Below, one piece after another: positions 38,773-49,296 of a stretch of 49,296 nt of DNA. The stretch is from Tubiluchus corallicola (taxonomy: Eukaryota; Priapulida; Priapulimorpha; Priapulimorphida; Tubiluchidae). The notes under the pieces were generated by a model. That model made no database searches. It was not told the origin of the DNA and was given only the letters and a program-made list of their open reading frames with translations. The stretch is from the NCBI GenBank assembly GCA_030141605.1, contig JAQGDQ010000471.1:126001-175296 (forward strand). The letters run 5' to 3'. The position numbers and the translations under genes are program-made. Numbering within the stretch: the stretch's first letter is position 1; each line of letters starts with the position of its first letter.

Positions 38773-38812
<40 letters not shown>

Positions 38813-38913
38813 ATTTCCCATCTCTCTCTCTCTGTTTTTCTCTCTCTCCCTCTTGCTTCCTCTCTCTCTCATCTCTCTCTTTCTCTCTCTCTTCTCTCTC
38901 TCATCTCTCTCTT

Positions 38914-38981
<68 letters not shown>

Positions 38982-38982
38982 C
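38385..38982. repeat. (CT)n compound microsatellite, about 600 bp
   Basis: (CT)n with TTTC, TCTTTCTTTC and CCCATC variants. A longer block containing TTTCTACTCCTGTCTTCTC occurs three times, so it has a higher-order structure. All long frames are artefacts. Confidence 0.95.
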
Positions 38983-39449
38983 AGCACAATTTAATCCTAA
39001 TCATGGCTATTCTTCAAACGACACTTCTCTGCTTTCCAGCTGAGCAAAACGACTCCCCGCCGCCGGCAAAATATCCCCTTTCCATACGACGGAAATTCTT
39101 ATAATTTTATTTCATGATCTCCGCTGCGTTGCAAGCGAATACCCCACGAGAATAAGTGCCCATTCACAACTTGATGTAAATTTAAAATGATGGTTGGGCA
39201 ACTTCACGATTCCGAGTAATGCTTAGTATGTATAGAAGAGGCGTCAAGGGAAGCTGAGTGACTTTAGTCGCCTCATTTTTATGAGGAAATTGAGCCGTAT
39301 ATGTGAGAGATATTGTTGCTCGGGGATCATGAGAAGTCGGTTATGATGGCGAAAGATTGTCCAGAAATTTCTGAAACCTTGATAAAAGTCATAAATATAA
39401 CGAAAATATTTTGAATTTTTGGACTTTTGAATTAAACACCTGTTATTAA

Positions 39450-39864
39450 GCAATCATACTTTTGCATAACTAATAATATGATGTACATTGATAATTGTTT
39501 CTGGTATGGCTTCTGTACTCTGTGAACTTTGTATATTTCAATTTTAAGTGTTAACTAATGAATTACTTGTGTTTTTGAACTATCTATCTATATTATATTA
39601 CAATAATATATTATAATAATACTTTTGTATAACTAATAGGATGATGTACATTGATAATTGTTTTTGGTATCGCTTCTGTACTCTGTGAGATTTGTATATT
39701 TCAATTTTAAGTGTTAACTAATGAATTACTTGTGTTTTTGAACTAACTATCTATATTATATTACAAGAATATATTATAATAATACCTTTGTATAACTAAT
39801 AGGATGATGTACATTGATAATTGTTTCTGGTATCACATCTGTACTCTGTGAACTTAGTATATTT
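39450..39864. repeat. Tandem repeat, about 167-bp unit, 2.5 copies
   Basis: Units starting ACTTTTGTATAACTAATAGG (or close variants) at about 39450, 39620 and 39782, each containing GATGTACATTGATAATTGTT and GTGTTAACTAATGAATTACT. The third is cut off by the piggyBac-like MITE at about 39865. Confidence 0.9.
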
Positions 39865-40381
39865 AACAGCAACAGCATAATTTGAGGTTATGCTGACCAC
39901 CATAGGATACATTATACCTCTGCTTAAAGACATGTGACTTACTAGTAATACGAAATTTAAATTCACTTAGTTACGTTCCCTTATCTATGCTGGAATAACT
40001 GTAGACAACCGACCTTGCTAGGTTGCTAGCACGTGTGGGGCAAAAATCATTGTTATTTTGAATTTATTGTCTACTACTTTCTTCTTTTAGGCGGAGTAAT
40101 TTGAGTAACTGACATTTTGTTTTATCAGATACATCGCCCGTATAATGTATAGACAAGCGAAGTAAACTTTCGACAATTTTAAAAAATCGACATATTGCAT
40201 TTTCACTTTTATTTCGTGGTGAGACAATGCGTCAAAAATAAATAACTGAAAGTATTTTGTGCATAAAACATATTTAGAAAAAGTCACAGAAAAGGTTTAC
40301 TGGGATGCATATGGTAAAAGGGTAAAATGCAAAAAACCAGTCTGGGGGTAATTTTTTACCCCCCTGGTGACCCTATAAGGG
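39865..40381 (+). mobile_element. piggyBac-like MITE, copy 2 (left end missing)
   Basis: Collinear with 41517-42129 from its AACAGCAACAGCATAATTTG block to the right end GTGACCCTATAAGGG. The following TTTA may be an altered TTAA. The left end is lost at the junction with the 167-bp repeat. Confidence 0.8.
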
Positions 40382-40546
40382 TTTATAGTCTAAATATGTT
40401 TCATTCAGAGTAGTAAGTTATTTTATCTGTTAGCTGCTTAACTCCTAATCTTATTAATCATCCATTTTCCTAGGCGTCTCTTTTAATAAATTTTAGCCTA
40501 CAGTGTTTTAAAAGGAGTTTTCAATTCCCCACACAATTCAAACACC

Positions 40547-40583
40547 CTATCCCTAATCCTAACCCTAATCCTAATCCTAATCC
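40547..40583. repeat. Telomere-like hexamer cluster
   Basis: About six hexamers of CCTAAT or CCCTAA type (reverse complement TTAGGA/TTAGGG), with CCCTAATCCTAACCCTAATC at its core. It is too short and degenerate for a telomere; an interstitial telomeric remnant or chance simple repeat is possible. Confidence 0.5.
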
Positions 40584-41516
40584 ACTTCACGTACTAATTT
40601 GTTGTGTCTAGAATTGTAAACTTTTGTCATTGATTTTAATTAAACAATGTATTATTTTGCATTGATGTCGGAAAATAGTCTTTACAGTCTGATGCTACAA
40701 ACAGAATATTGAAATATTAATAACCTAAGCTGTATTTGACACTGTACAAAGAACTATCTCTTTGCTTACGGTAACTTTTTGCCCTTTGACTCATTGAATT
40801 CGTCTCATATTAGTTTATTAGAAATTTGGCACGTATGTCATCAACTTGCCAGCGTTTATTCCACGACTTTTCGACGTCTGGAACTTCTATTTTGTAAAAT
40901 AATTGATTTACCCGCAAATGCATATAAAGATTCGTTTGATAACTACGCGATGGCGCCACGAAGCAGTGTGCGCTTTGTCCAAGCTGCGTGCGTCCAACTC
41001 CGGTTATAGTGACAAAATTGTCTGCAGTGGTTTAAATCTCCAACGCTAGATGGCAGGTCGTTGCAAGAATTTATCTAGAGACTTATCTAGCACAGTGAAT
41101 GTCTAGTCTTAAGTGTTTGATAATTTCACATGTGCAACCTTGTAAGTGTGAAATATTTAAAACTGTAAGCATTTTATATAGTATACGATTTATTTCGAAT
41201 TATTGCTATACAACAGAAGGCATTTGAAAACAAAGTAATTTGAAGACATTTTGATGGTCCTCACACTATGGAATAGAAATTAGAAACGAAAGTACTTAGT
41301 ACCGGTAATATAAAATGCTCGCCCCAACTGGCAAAACTTCAGTGGCTCACCTTCCCAGTGTGCACTATTGGCTAACCAGAAAACCAATATTTAATTCTGT
41401 TGACCAGATACAGTAATTAACACATTTGGTCAGTTTGTGAAGCTAATGATAGCTCTGTCCTCATTAGGGCAAATATATAGATGATCCAAAATTCCAAGAC
41501 GATCTTTTTACATTAA
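40584..41516. other. Non-coding, nothing recognised
   Basis: Contains a locally GC-richer patch near 40940-41060 (GATGGCGCCACGAAGCAGTG). No exon structure or element was identified. Confidence 0.35.
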
Positions 41517-42129
41517 CCCTTATAGGGTCACGATTTTTACAACCGGTTATGGTAACCGGTGGGTAAAAAATTACCCCCACCATAATTCGTAAATTACTTT
41601 TGATAAACCGCCGTGTTTCATTAGTAAACAGCAACAGCGTAATTTGTGGTTATGCTGAACAACATAGGATACATTATACCTCTGCTTAAAGACATGTGAC
41701 TTACTAGTAATACGAAATTTAAATTCACTTAGTTACGTTCCCTTATCTATGCAGGAATAACTGTAGACAACCGACATTGCTAGCGCGTGTGCAAAAATCA
41801 TTGTTATTTTGAATTTATTGTCTACTACTTTATTCTTTTAGGTGGAGTAATTTGAGTAACTGACATTTTGTTTTATCAGATACATCGCATGTAATAAGGT
41901 ATAGACAAGCGAAGTAAAGTTTGGACAATTTTAAAAAATCGACATATTGCATTTTCACTTTTATTTCGTAGTGAGACAATGCGCCTAAAATAAATAACTG
42001 AAAGTATTTTGTGCACAAAACATATTCAGAAAGTCATAGAAAAGGTTTACTGGGATGCGTATAGTAAAAGGGTAAAATGCAAAAAACCGGTCTGGGGTAA
42101 TTTTTTACCCCCCGGTGACCCTATAAGGG
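41517..42129 (+). mobile_element. piggyBac-like MITE, copy 3 (complete, 613 bp)
   Basis: Starts CCCTTATAGGGTCAC and ends GTGACCCTATAAGGG, a perfect 15-base inverted repeat, flanked on both sides by TTAA (41513-41516 and 42130-42133). A TTAA target with termini starting CCC is the piggyBac signature. Inside, a second pair of sub-terminal inverted motifs (ACCGG and GGGTAAAAAATTACCCCC) is present. Short internal frames do not resemble a transposase. Confidence 0.88.
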
Positions 42130-42289
42130 TTAAGTTTTATTCATGAAGAGCGTTTTCTTGTGCATTAATTTTTTTTCGGGAGTTACTTTGATTATGGGTA
42201 ACAAAGAAGTGGGAAAAAAGTAAACGCTGAAAGCTATTGAAGTAGTTTGTGCTCCTGTTATTAAGCACTGTTAAGATCAAGCATTGTCT

Positions 42290-43020
42290 CAACTCTTAAC
42301 TCTTGTTTCCTCAGGACTTACTCTTTGCGCAACTCTTTTAATCTAGTTTTCTCATGGCTTGTTCTTTGTGTAACTCTTAGCTCTTGTTTCCTCAGGACTT
42401 ACTCTTTGCGTAACTATTTTAATCTATTTTTCTCATGGCTTGTTCTTTGTGTGACTCTTAGCTCTTGTTTCCTCAGGACTTACTCTTTGCGCAACTCTTT
42501 TAATCTAGTTTTCTCAGAGCTTGTTCTTTGTGTTATTCTTAGCTCTTGTTTTCGCAGGAGTTTCTCTTTGCGTAACTCTTTTTCAATCGTTCTCTCAGGG
42601 CTTGTTCTTTGTGTAATCTTAACTCTTGTTTTCTTAGGACTTATTCTATGCGTAACTCTTTTTTCAATAGTTTTCCCAGGGCTTGCTCTTTGTGTAACTC
42701 TACTCTTGCTGTCTCGGGACTTACTCTTTGCGTAACTCTGTTAAATATTGTCTTCTCGGGACTTTCTCTTCATAATTCTTAACTCTTGTTTTCTCAGGAC
42801 TTACTCTTTGTGAAACTCTCCTAACCCTTGTTTTCTTAGCACTTACTTTTTGCGTAACTTTTTCTCCAGTTTTCTAAGGGCTTATTTTTTGTGTAACTCT
42901 TAACTCTTGTTTTCTCAGGCCTTGCTCTTTACGTAACACTTAACTCTTGTTTTCTCCGGACTTGCTCTTCGTGTAACTCTCTTAACTCTTGTTTTCTCGG
43001 AGTTTCCTCTTTGCCTAGGC
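42290..43020. repeat. Degenerate minisatellite with alternating half-units of about 45 bp
   Basis: Alternating half-units CAGGACTTACTCTTTGCG.AACTCTTTTAATCT and CTTGTTCTTTGTGTAACTCT build a repeat of about 90 bases in about eight diverged copies. The 136-codon Leu/Ser/Cys-rich plus-strand frame (42325-42735) follows the repeat and is not credible as a gene. Confidence 0.88.
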
Positions 43021-43296
43021 GTAACGTTACGCTAATGTTCACACCTTTTCCCAATCCTTTAGAATCTTCACGTAATTGATCCGCCATTGTTCTACTAATC
43101 CCATGTAAGAACCTGCTTAGCTGATCCCTTTCTTATTAAAGGGGATAAAGCTAATCCATAGTTCTGTGTACTATTGTCTGTTGTCTGTTGTACTACACGG
43201 CTTAGCCTGGTTGTAGTCCTTGTTTGATCTGACAGAAATACCGAAATTAGAATATGAGATTTTAATTTACGTCATAATTTCTTGATATTTTAGTGT

Positions 43297-43353
43297 TTTA
43301 AACTTTCGAGAATTTTAAAAAATCGACATATTACATTTTCACTTTTAATTGCG
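43297..43353 (+). mobile_element. Internal fragment of the piggyBac-like MITE
   Basis: TTTTAAAAAATCGACATATT and CATTTTCACTTTTA match the interior of the three MITE copies. Ends are missing. Confidence 0.6.
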
Positions 43354-43505
43354 TTTTCTCAAAATTTTCGACGAACAATGAAAAACTTTTAAATTTCATC
43401 TGTCTCAGTAACTACTTATAGTAGTCAGTAAGCCTGTAAACAATGCTCAGAGTGCTTATAGTTTGAACAATTTTTGTTCAAAATAGCTCAAGGAATTGCA
43501 GTGTA

Positions 43506-44235
43506 ATGGCGACTTACGCAAAGCAAAACTGGAACATAGTATACTTAAACTATAATGTAGAATATCCATTTCCTCCAATATCAGTGCATCATACGCGCAT
43601 GAGAATCGGATTTTCTCGGCTAAACCATGACCATTTCTCTAAAGACTGTAAAGATAATAACGGTCATCCAATATTGCCGAATTGTAACTGTGGATTTCGA
43701 TTTGAGTTTGTTGAACACTTTTTGTTGCACTGCCCAATGTATCAACAAACTAGGGTTGTTATGTTTGATAAGCTAAATGAAATACTTCTGCCCGAAAACC
43801 TTAATATAGCTGCTTTAGGAACTAATGATCTGTTGAAGTCGTTATTATTCGGAAAAGATGAATTTAACTATGTTGCTAACTGTAAAATATTCCAATGCAC
43901 ACATGACTTTATATTACGTACTAAACGTTTCCAGTAGTTTCTATCAGATATGAAATGCATCTGTCTTAAATATTCGTACATTAATAATTTCTAACCGTCA
44001 TTTTCTACTAATGTCTAATGTAATCTTGTAGTAAAACTTGTCAGCTTATGTAGTTATAGTCTATTCTTACTGTAAATGTTACTAATGTCTAATGTAATCT
44101 TGTAGTAAAACTTGTCAGCTTGTGTAGTTATAGTCTATTCTTACTGTAAATGTTTTTGTAAATACTGTATAAAGTCTGTTGTGGTGAGGATCCTAAATCA
44201 TGTTGTTCAAACTGTCTGATCAAATCCTATAATAA
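43506..44235 (+). mobile_element. LINE 3' end (copy 3): ORF2 C-terminus and 3' UTR
   Basis: The frame 43506-43937 reads RMRIGFSRLNHDHFSKDC, then CNCGFRFEFVEHFLLHCP and VVMFDKLNEILLPENLN. The pattern R.G...L..H.F.......C.CG...E...HFLL.CP is the conserved tail of many non-LTR ORF2 proteins, holding a zinc-knuckle-like motif. The element is 5'-truncated. It is followed by a UTR with a 74-bp tandem duplication (44007-44155) and AATAAA near 44233. It is not a host gene. Confidence 0.82.
44007..44155. repeat. 74-bp tandem duplication inside the LINE 3' UTR
   Basis: Two nearly identical copies start ACTAATGTCTAATGTAATCT at 44007 and 44081. Confidence 0.9.
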
Positions 44236-44417
44236 ATTATGTTTAAACTAACTATAATGTAGAATAGAGAATTGTTTTACCAAAATACAGTAATTAGACT
44301 TGTTCAAGTTTCTACGCTGTAAATATGGCCATTTCCATGCAGCTTAAAATTATGGGGTTAAAATAGCACATGTGTTAGGAAATAAAGCAACAGTGGGGAT
44401 TAGAATGGCGAACTTTT

Positions 44418-44432
44418 TCGCCCTCTGGCGGC
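44418..44432 (-). promoter_or_regulatory. CTCF-like motif 1
   Basis: The minus strand reads CCGCCAGAGGGCGAA, fitting the CTCF core CCRCYAGRKGGCRS closely. It has the same orientation as two further matches 1.5 kb away. Confidence 0.4.
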
Positions 44433-44506
44433 AAATAACTCTCAACAATCGGCGGAATTTCAAGTGGCCTGCAGACAGTCATTGCAATAATTGATAATTG
44501 TATGCT

Positions 44507-44695
44507 TTAAGTGGACAGGGGTGGACACTGTCCAGTTCCCATACCTAGGGGAGTCAGCAGTTGTGCACTTGTCCATTCCCCCGACTTTGTCACTCCGTTG
44601 TCGCCATTGTTCTCAACCGGTTTCGATTGCGCCGCCAACTGCCCTTTAATTTTCTTTCTCCGCCTATAGTATTCTTCGGAAATGCCTCTACGCAT
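44507..44695 (-). other. Possible first exon of an unknown gene (weak)
   Basis: Minus-strand frame from ATG at 44695: MRRGISEEYYRRRKKIKGQL, then a Gly/Thr/Ser region and a splice-donor-like CTAG|GTATGG near 44547. It is GC- and CpG-richer than its surroundings and not repetitive. No family is recognised and no following exon found, so this is only a candidate. Confidence 0.2.
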
Positions 44696-45111
44696 TGATG
44701 AAGTATACTATAGGGAAAAAGGGTTGAAAAAAGGCTAATACTATTACGTGTGCCGTGAAGGCAGGAATAATTGATTGTAATTACCTATTTTAGTGGCCGT
44801 GATTATATGCACTGGTCAAAGTGAGCGTGGAACTTCCGCGCTTTATCTAAATTGTACGGAAATGCGAGTGTGACAAAGGTAATTTAACTAGACCTGTGAT
44901 TTTTAGACAGATTTCATTACCACAGTTGGTATTTTATAACAATAATTAGTATTACCATTTTTTAAATTGCTGTTGTGGACTTGTGGTGGAAAAAATACAT
45001 TTGTTGATCTGCTTTAAACAAATAAATACTATATATATATATATATGTATGTATTTGTATGTATGAATGTATGTATGTATGAATTCAGATGTTCGCAAAC
45101 GTGTTTATATA

Positions 45112-45482
<371 letters not shown>

Positions 45483-45484
<2 letters not shown>

Positions 45485-46070
45485 CCCGGTTTTACAGCTT
45501 CCTGTTACAATCCCAGGTCATACGCTGCATAACAAACAGCCATTTCTGCCTGGAAAGACATAATAATTACCTGCTAACTTTGATACCTCGGTGTTACATC
45601 ACCGAAATCAGCTGCACACCTGGCAACAGCGGGAACATTCGTTGATTACTTCCAGGCGAACCTCCCCTTAACATTCCCCCTCTCTCGTTTGCACGCTCAT
45701 TTCATTCCAATCATAAAGAAAGAGTTACACTGGCGGGTTCCCCCCTGGGTGTCCCCTGCGTGTGCCTATATATCACTTACAGAAAGATGCTAATCCTCCG
45801 ATTGATGCTGTTGCTGATGCTGTTGCTTTGTCATTAGAATTCAGTTTAACAAACCCCCATCCATTGTCTGAGATAATGATGTTTGGGTATAAATAGTATC
45901 AGTAGCTGATACGACTTCTGACACTTATTCCGGTAAATTAAACACGACGGGGCGCCCCTGGTGTACACGGATTCTGCCATCGCCCCCTGGTGGTGGCAGT
46001 GTTCGCAGCATCTCATTAGAGTTCATCACCAAGCAATGGTTGAGCATGCTAATTAAACGATTGCAGAGAT
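45483..46070. promoter_or_regulatory. Complex, locally GC-rich block with CTCF-like motifs
   Basis: About 590 bases of non-repetitive, higher-complexity DNA between repeats. It holds two CTCF-like matches on the minus strand (CCACCAGGGGGCGATGG at 45977-45993 and CACCAGGGGCGCC at 45951-45963), a TATAAATA (about 45890), TAATTA-type homeodomain cores (about 46050) and E-box CACCTG (about 45620). No coding frame explains it. An insulator or enhancer role is inferred. Confidence 0.4.
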
Positions 46071-46074
46071 GCTT

Positions 46075-46198
46075 TTTATTGCAAATGTTGATCCAGGGCT
46101 TTGGAATGACGTAAATGATAAATTAAAAACTGTTCAGCCGATTCAAAAATTTAAAAAGAAATACAGAGCAATGATTCTCAACAAGTACAACACTTCCT
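46075..46198 (+). pseudogene. LINE ORF2 C-terminal relic
   Basis: Plus-strand reading gives DPGLWNDVNDKLKTVQPIQK, then FKKKYRAMILNKYNTS and a stop. The pattern LWN.(L/V)...LK....I..FKKKY...(L/I)...Y is the usual end of CR1/RTE-like LINE proteins. Upstream sequence is not readable. Confidence 0.5.
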
Positions 46199-46847
46199 AA
46201 TTTCCCACACCTACTGCAGCAGTCATACCACAACCCTGGTACAAGTTATGCAAAACAAGGCATCTTTGATAAATCTTTAGAGCTGATGTCAACATAGCAT
46301 AATCTACTATCTTTCTTCCTACCATTTCCACTAACACATCCTTCTACCCTTCCTGTGTGATCTAACCTTTCTCCCAGTTCTTCTTTTGTTCACTCATCCA
46401 TTCTTTTTTATCGGGTTCACATGACAGTTGGCTTATACAAGCCTTTGCTTCTCTAGCCCACTGCAGTACAATTATTCTTTTACGATAACGATAGTGTATG
46501 AAACATAACAATTTAATACAGTATGACGTAATAATTTTGATGTCACTGTATGCTTAATGTCATTATATTGTAATGAACGTGATAATAATAATAATCTTAA
46601 AAAAAGTTTTGGACGTAGCGGCTTTACGTTAGAGAACAGGACGACGAAGCATGGGCGTTCAACATGTCGGGTTTTAATTCCTTAAATTATTTTATTTTGT
46701 TTTATTACTCAAATAATTCTCTAAATAATATTGGCACGAGTTCAGACAGTGAATGTGATTCTATATAATTACGTATATTTTTGTAAGAAGTGGTAAGTTT
46801 TTGCATGAAATGCCCCAGACAAGGACAGTGTGACCAGTGGATAAGAA
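46199..46847. other. Non-coding, nothing recognised
   Basis: No exon or element found; it may include the 3' tail of the LINE relic. Confidence 0.35.
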
Positions 46848-47098
46848 GTTTAAGTACAAGTCCAAAGCACAAGTCAAAATATAAGTATAAGTCCAAAGTA
46901 CAAGTGAAAATATAAGTACAAGTCAAAATATAAGCACAAGTCCAAAGTACAAGTCAAAATATAAGTTTAAGTCCATAGTACAAGTCAAAATATAAGTACA
47001 AGTCCAAAGTACAAGTCAAAATATAAGTACAAGTCCAAAGTACAAGTCAAAATATAAGAATAAGTCCAAAATACAATCAAAATATAGGTACAAGTCCA
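46848..47098. repeat. Minisatellite, AAGTACAAGTCCAAAGTACA-type units
   Basis: About seven imperfect units of about 34-36 bases of form AGTACAAGTCAAAATATAAG plus TACAAGTCCAA. Confidence 0.92.
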
Positions 47099-47164
47099 AA
47101 GAGATAGATCTTTTATGACTTATTAAATTAAATTACAATAGAATATCTGTTAACATTTTATTCG

Positions 47165-47510
47165 AGTGAATGAAGTTGTAATTATGAAGGAAACAATTTT
47201 CTGGAAGTGAATTCCACATATAAGCGGTCAAAAGAACATACTGGTTAAAACATGCATCAACAGTAATTACATAGCTGGTTTGCTGCTTTATTTTAAATAA
47301 GTTTTGCTGTTAAAGTGTTTTGAAATATTGTCTAAGGAAATGCGTGAGGTTGTAATTATGAAGGAAACAATTTTCTGGAAGTGAATTCCACATAGAAGCG
47401 GTCAAAAGAAAATACTGGCTAAAAACGTACACCAACAGTAATTACATTGCTGGTTTGTTGCTTTATTTTAAATAAGTTTTGCTATTGAGGTATTTTGAAA
47501 TATTTTCTAA
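47165..47510. repeat. Tandem duplication, about 180-bp unit, two copies
   Basis: GTTGTAATTATGAAGGAAAC occurs at about 47174 and 47350, each followed by AATTTTCTGGAAGTGAATTC and, further on, TTTAAATAAGTTTTGCT. The copies differ at scattered sites. Confidence 0.92.
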
Positions 47511-48330
47511 TGAATTTCGTGCTGCCAGGAGGACCGTTTGGTACTGTCAAGTGCTTTGCTAATATACTCAGAGATTGCTTATCTTTCGCTAACAGCTGGT
47601 GGTGTATGCTTAACAGCAGACTCGCATACATTATGATCTATGAACTTGCACAGGTGACCATAGATAACATAACATTTCCATTAGGAAAATGTTAAGATAA
47701 GTACTGTGACGTTCCCTTTTAAGCTACCGTATTTAACCTCCTGGTTTGTTAATGCTAGTCATTTGCTGTATCAAGAGTTTTGTCACGTTACTGCTGTTGA
47801 TGTCATCGTCGTCATTGTCGCTGATGACGCTGTTGCCATCGCTGCTGCTGTCAGTCCGTCGGCGACAATCGCCATAACTGCCGTCAGTTTCTTATAGTGT
47901 AAACCCAAGAATAATTGTTTGTTAGTTTATTACAAAACTGCAGTAAAGTACCTATTTAAAATGGATAACGCTCTAAAATATTGGAAAAATGCCAAAAACT
48001 GCAATCGTTTCCAGTTATAACTGTCTCTATTCTTTGCCCTAAACTGCCAAACAATTAAGATGCTGTTTACCGTAATTTCTATCTGTGTTTTGGTTAATTA
48101 ATAGGAACCGAATAATCTGCGTGGTTACAGGACCATGGCGACTTGCATTGCGAAAGCATTTATAAGCATTTTCACGCAAAGGGTTTGTGGTGTGTTAGTC
48201 TTACCAAAGCACTTTTAAATTTGTCTCTTATTCACTATTTCACTTAATGATAACTAATTTAATTGTCCTTTTAGAGGATAATTTGTTTCTGATAATTAAT
48301 GCAGGATTGCAGAGTAACACAGATGGGTTT
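47511..48330. other. Non-coding, nothing recognised
   Basis: Short plus-strand frames (47495-47695, 47706-47897) show no domain. No element ends found. Confidence 0.35.
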
Positions 48331-48331
48331 C

Positions 48332-48345
48332 GTTGCCTAGCAACC
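48332..48345. promoter_or_regulatory. Perfect RFX X-box
   Basis: GTTGCCTAGCAACC is a near-perfect palindrome matching the RFX-factor X-box (GTTNCCATGGNAAC type) and lies in non-repetitive DNA. An ATG with favourable context lies about 40 bases downstream at 48387, but its frame runs into an (AG)n tract after 20 residues. Confidence 0.4.
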
Positions 48346-48442
48346 GTAGTGGCTAGATTCTGCAAATTCTCGGCATATTTTCTCTGATGGAAACTAGTGT
48401 CTCTTTTTCCAATGGACGTCCTTCTCTGTTGATTGTGGTCAT

Positions 48443-48513
<71 letters not shown>

Positions 48514-48550
48514 AAGACAGACAGAGAGAGAGAGAGAGAAAGAGAGAGAT
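48443..48550. repeat. (AG)n microsatellite
   Basis: About 108 bases of (AG)n with AAAG and GACAGACAG interruptions. Confidence 0.96.
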
Positions 48551-48703
48551 TATTATTATTATAACTCTATTTTATTATATATATTAACATAAATACATAC
48601 ATAATATACATTAATATACATAAATTCCCTCTATTTGCAGGGACCAGTAGGAACATTATTATAATAAGTTAGAAAATAATTACAATTATCCCTTTTGATA
48701 ATT

Positions 48704-49273
<570 letters not shown>

Positions 49274-49296
49274 CTTGCGTGCAGTATACCTGTACA

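Noticed and set aside
42325-42735. 136-codon hydrophobic frame that looks like a multi-pass membrane protein
   Set aside because: It is periodic with the tandem repeat and has no homology-like features beyond it.
45885-45900. TATA box of a real promoter (TATAAATA)
   Set aside because: No coding exon or clear initiator follows on the plus strand; kept only as part of the complex block.

Overview
This is eukaryotic, metazoan DNA. Genes are split by GT-AG introns, the background is AT-rich, microsatellites are very abundant ((AG)n, (AAT)n, (CTA)n), and there are relics of hAT, piggyBac-like, Penelope-like, LINE and Ty3-like elements. Its extracellular leucine-rich-repeat (LRR) modules, with cysteine-flanked N-caps, recall LRR proteins I associate with arthropods, and the bHLH gene resembles insect Fer2. 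A protostome invertebrate, perhaps an arthropod, is my best guess, but the sequence alone does not prove it.

Three protein genes can be rebuilt exon by exon, all on the minus strand. (1) Gene A, 1666-8204, has four exons and encodes a complete 607-residue secreted-then-anchored LRR protein: signal peptide, LRR array, LRR C-cap, Thr-rich stalk, one membrane helix and a short tail with a PPxY motif. (2) A Fer2/PTF1-family bHLH transcription factor, 12752-16274, has two exons and 205 residues. Its small second exon was found by splice phase and by the conserved C-terminal motif. (3) Gene B, 21030-30506, has eight visible exons and at least 1,615 residues. It is a giant LRR receptor built from repeated N-cap/LRR/C-cap modules, mostly separated by phase-1 introns, followed by one fibronectin-III-like domain, one membrane helix and a short tail. 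Its signal-peptide exon was not found. Genes A and B are probably cell-surface recognition or adhesion proteins sharing an ancestor; their ligands cannot be read from the sequence.

Layout: 0-1.6 kb is a tandem array carrying a duplicated hAT element; 1.7-8.2 kb is gene A, with a roughly 510-bp (AG)n tract in intron 2; 8.6-11.1 kb holds a small hAT element, microsatellites and a GC-richer block that may be regulatory; 12.7-16.9 kb is the bHLH gene and a probable promoter; 13.56-14.1 and 18.7-19.3 kb are two diverged copies of one segment on either side of bHLH exon 1; 21-30.5 kb is gene B. From 30.8 kb to the end the window is mostly mobile-element debris and simple repeats. These include an intact gag-protease ORF, LINE 3' fragments, three piggyBac-like MITEs and several minisatellites. 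Within them, 44.4-46.1 kb is a complex stretch with CTCF-like motifs, and a perfect RFX X-box lies at 48.3 kb.

The most notable items are the modular architecture of gene B, the in-frame 66-bp minisatellite that extends its FN3 half-exon into intron 7, the block-duplicated hAT insertion with an intact 8-bp target duplication, and the repeated segment on either side of the bHLH exon.
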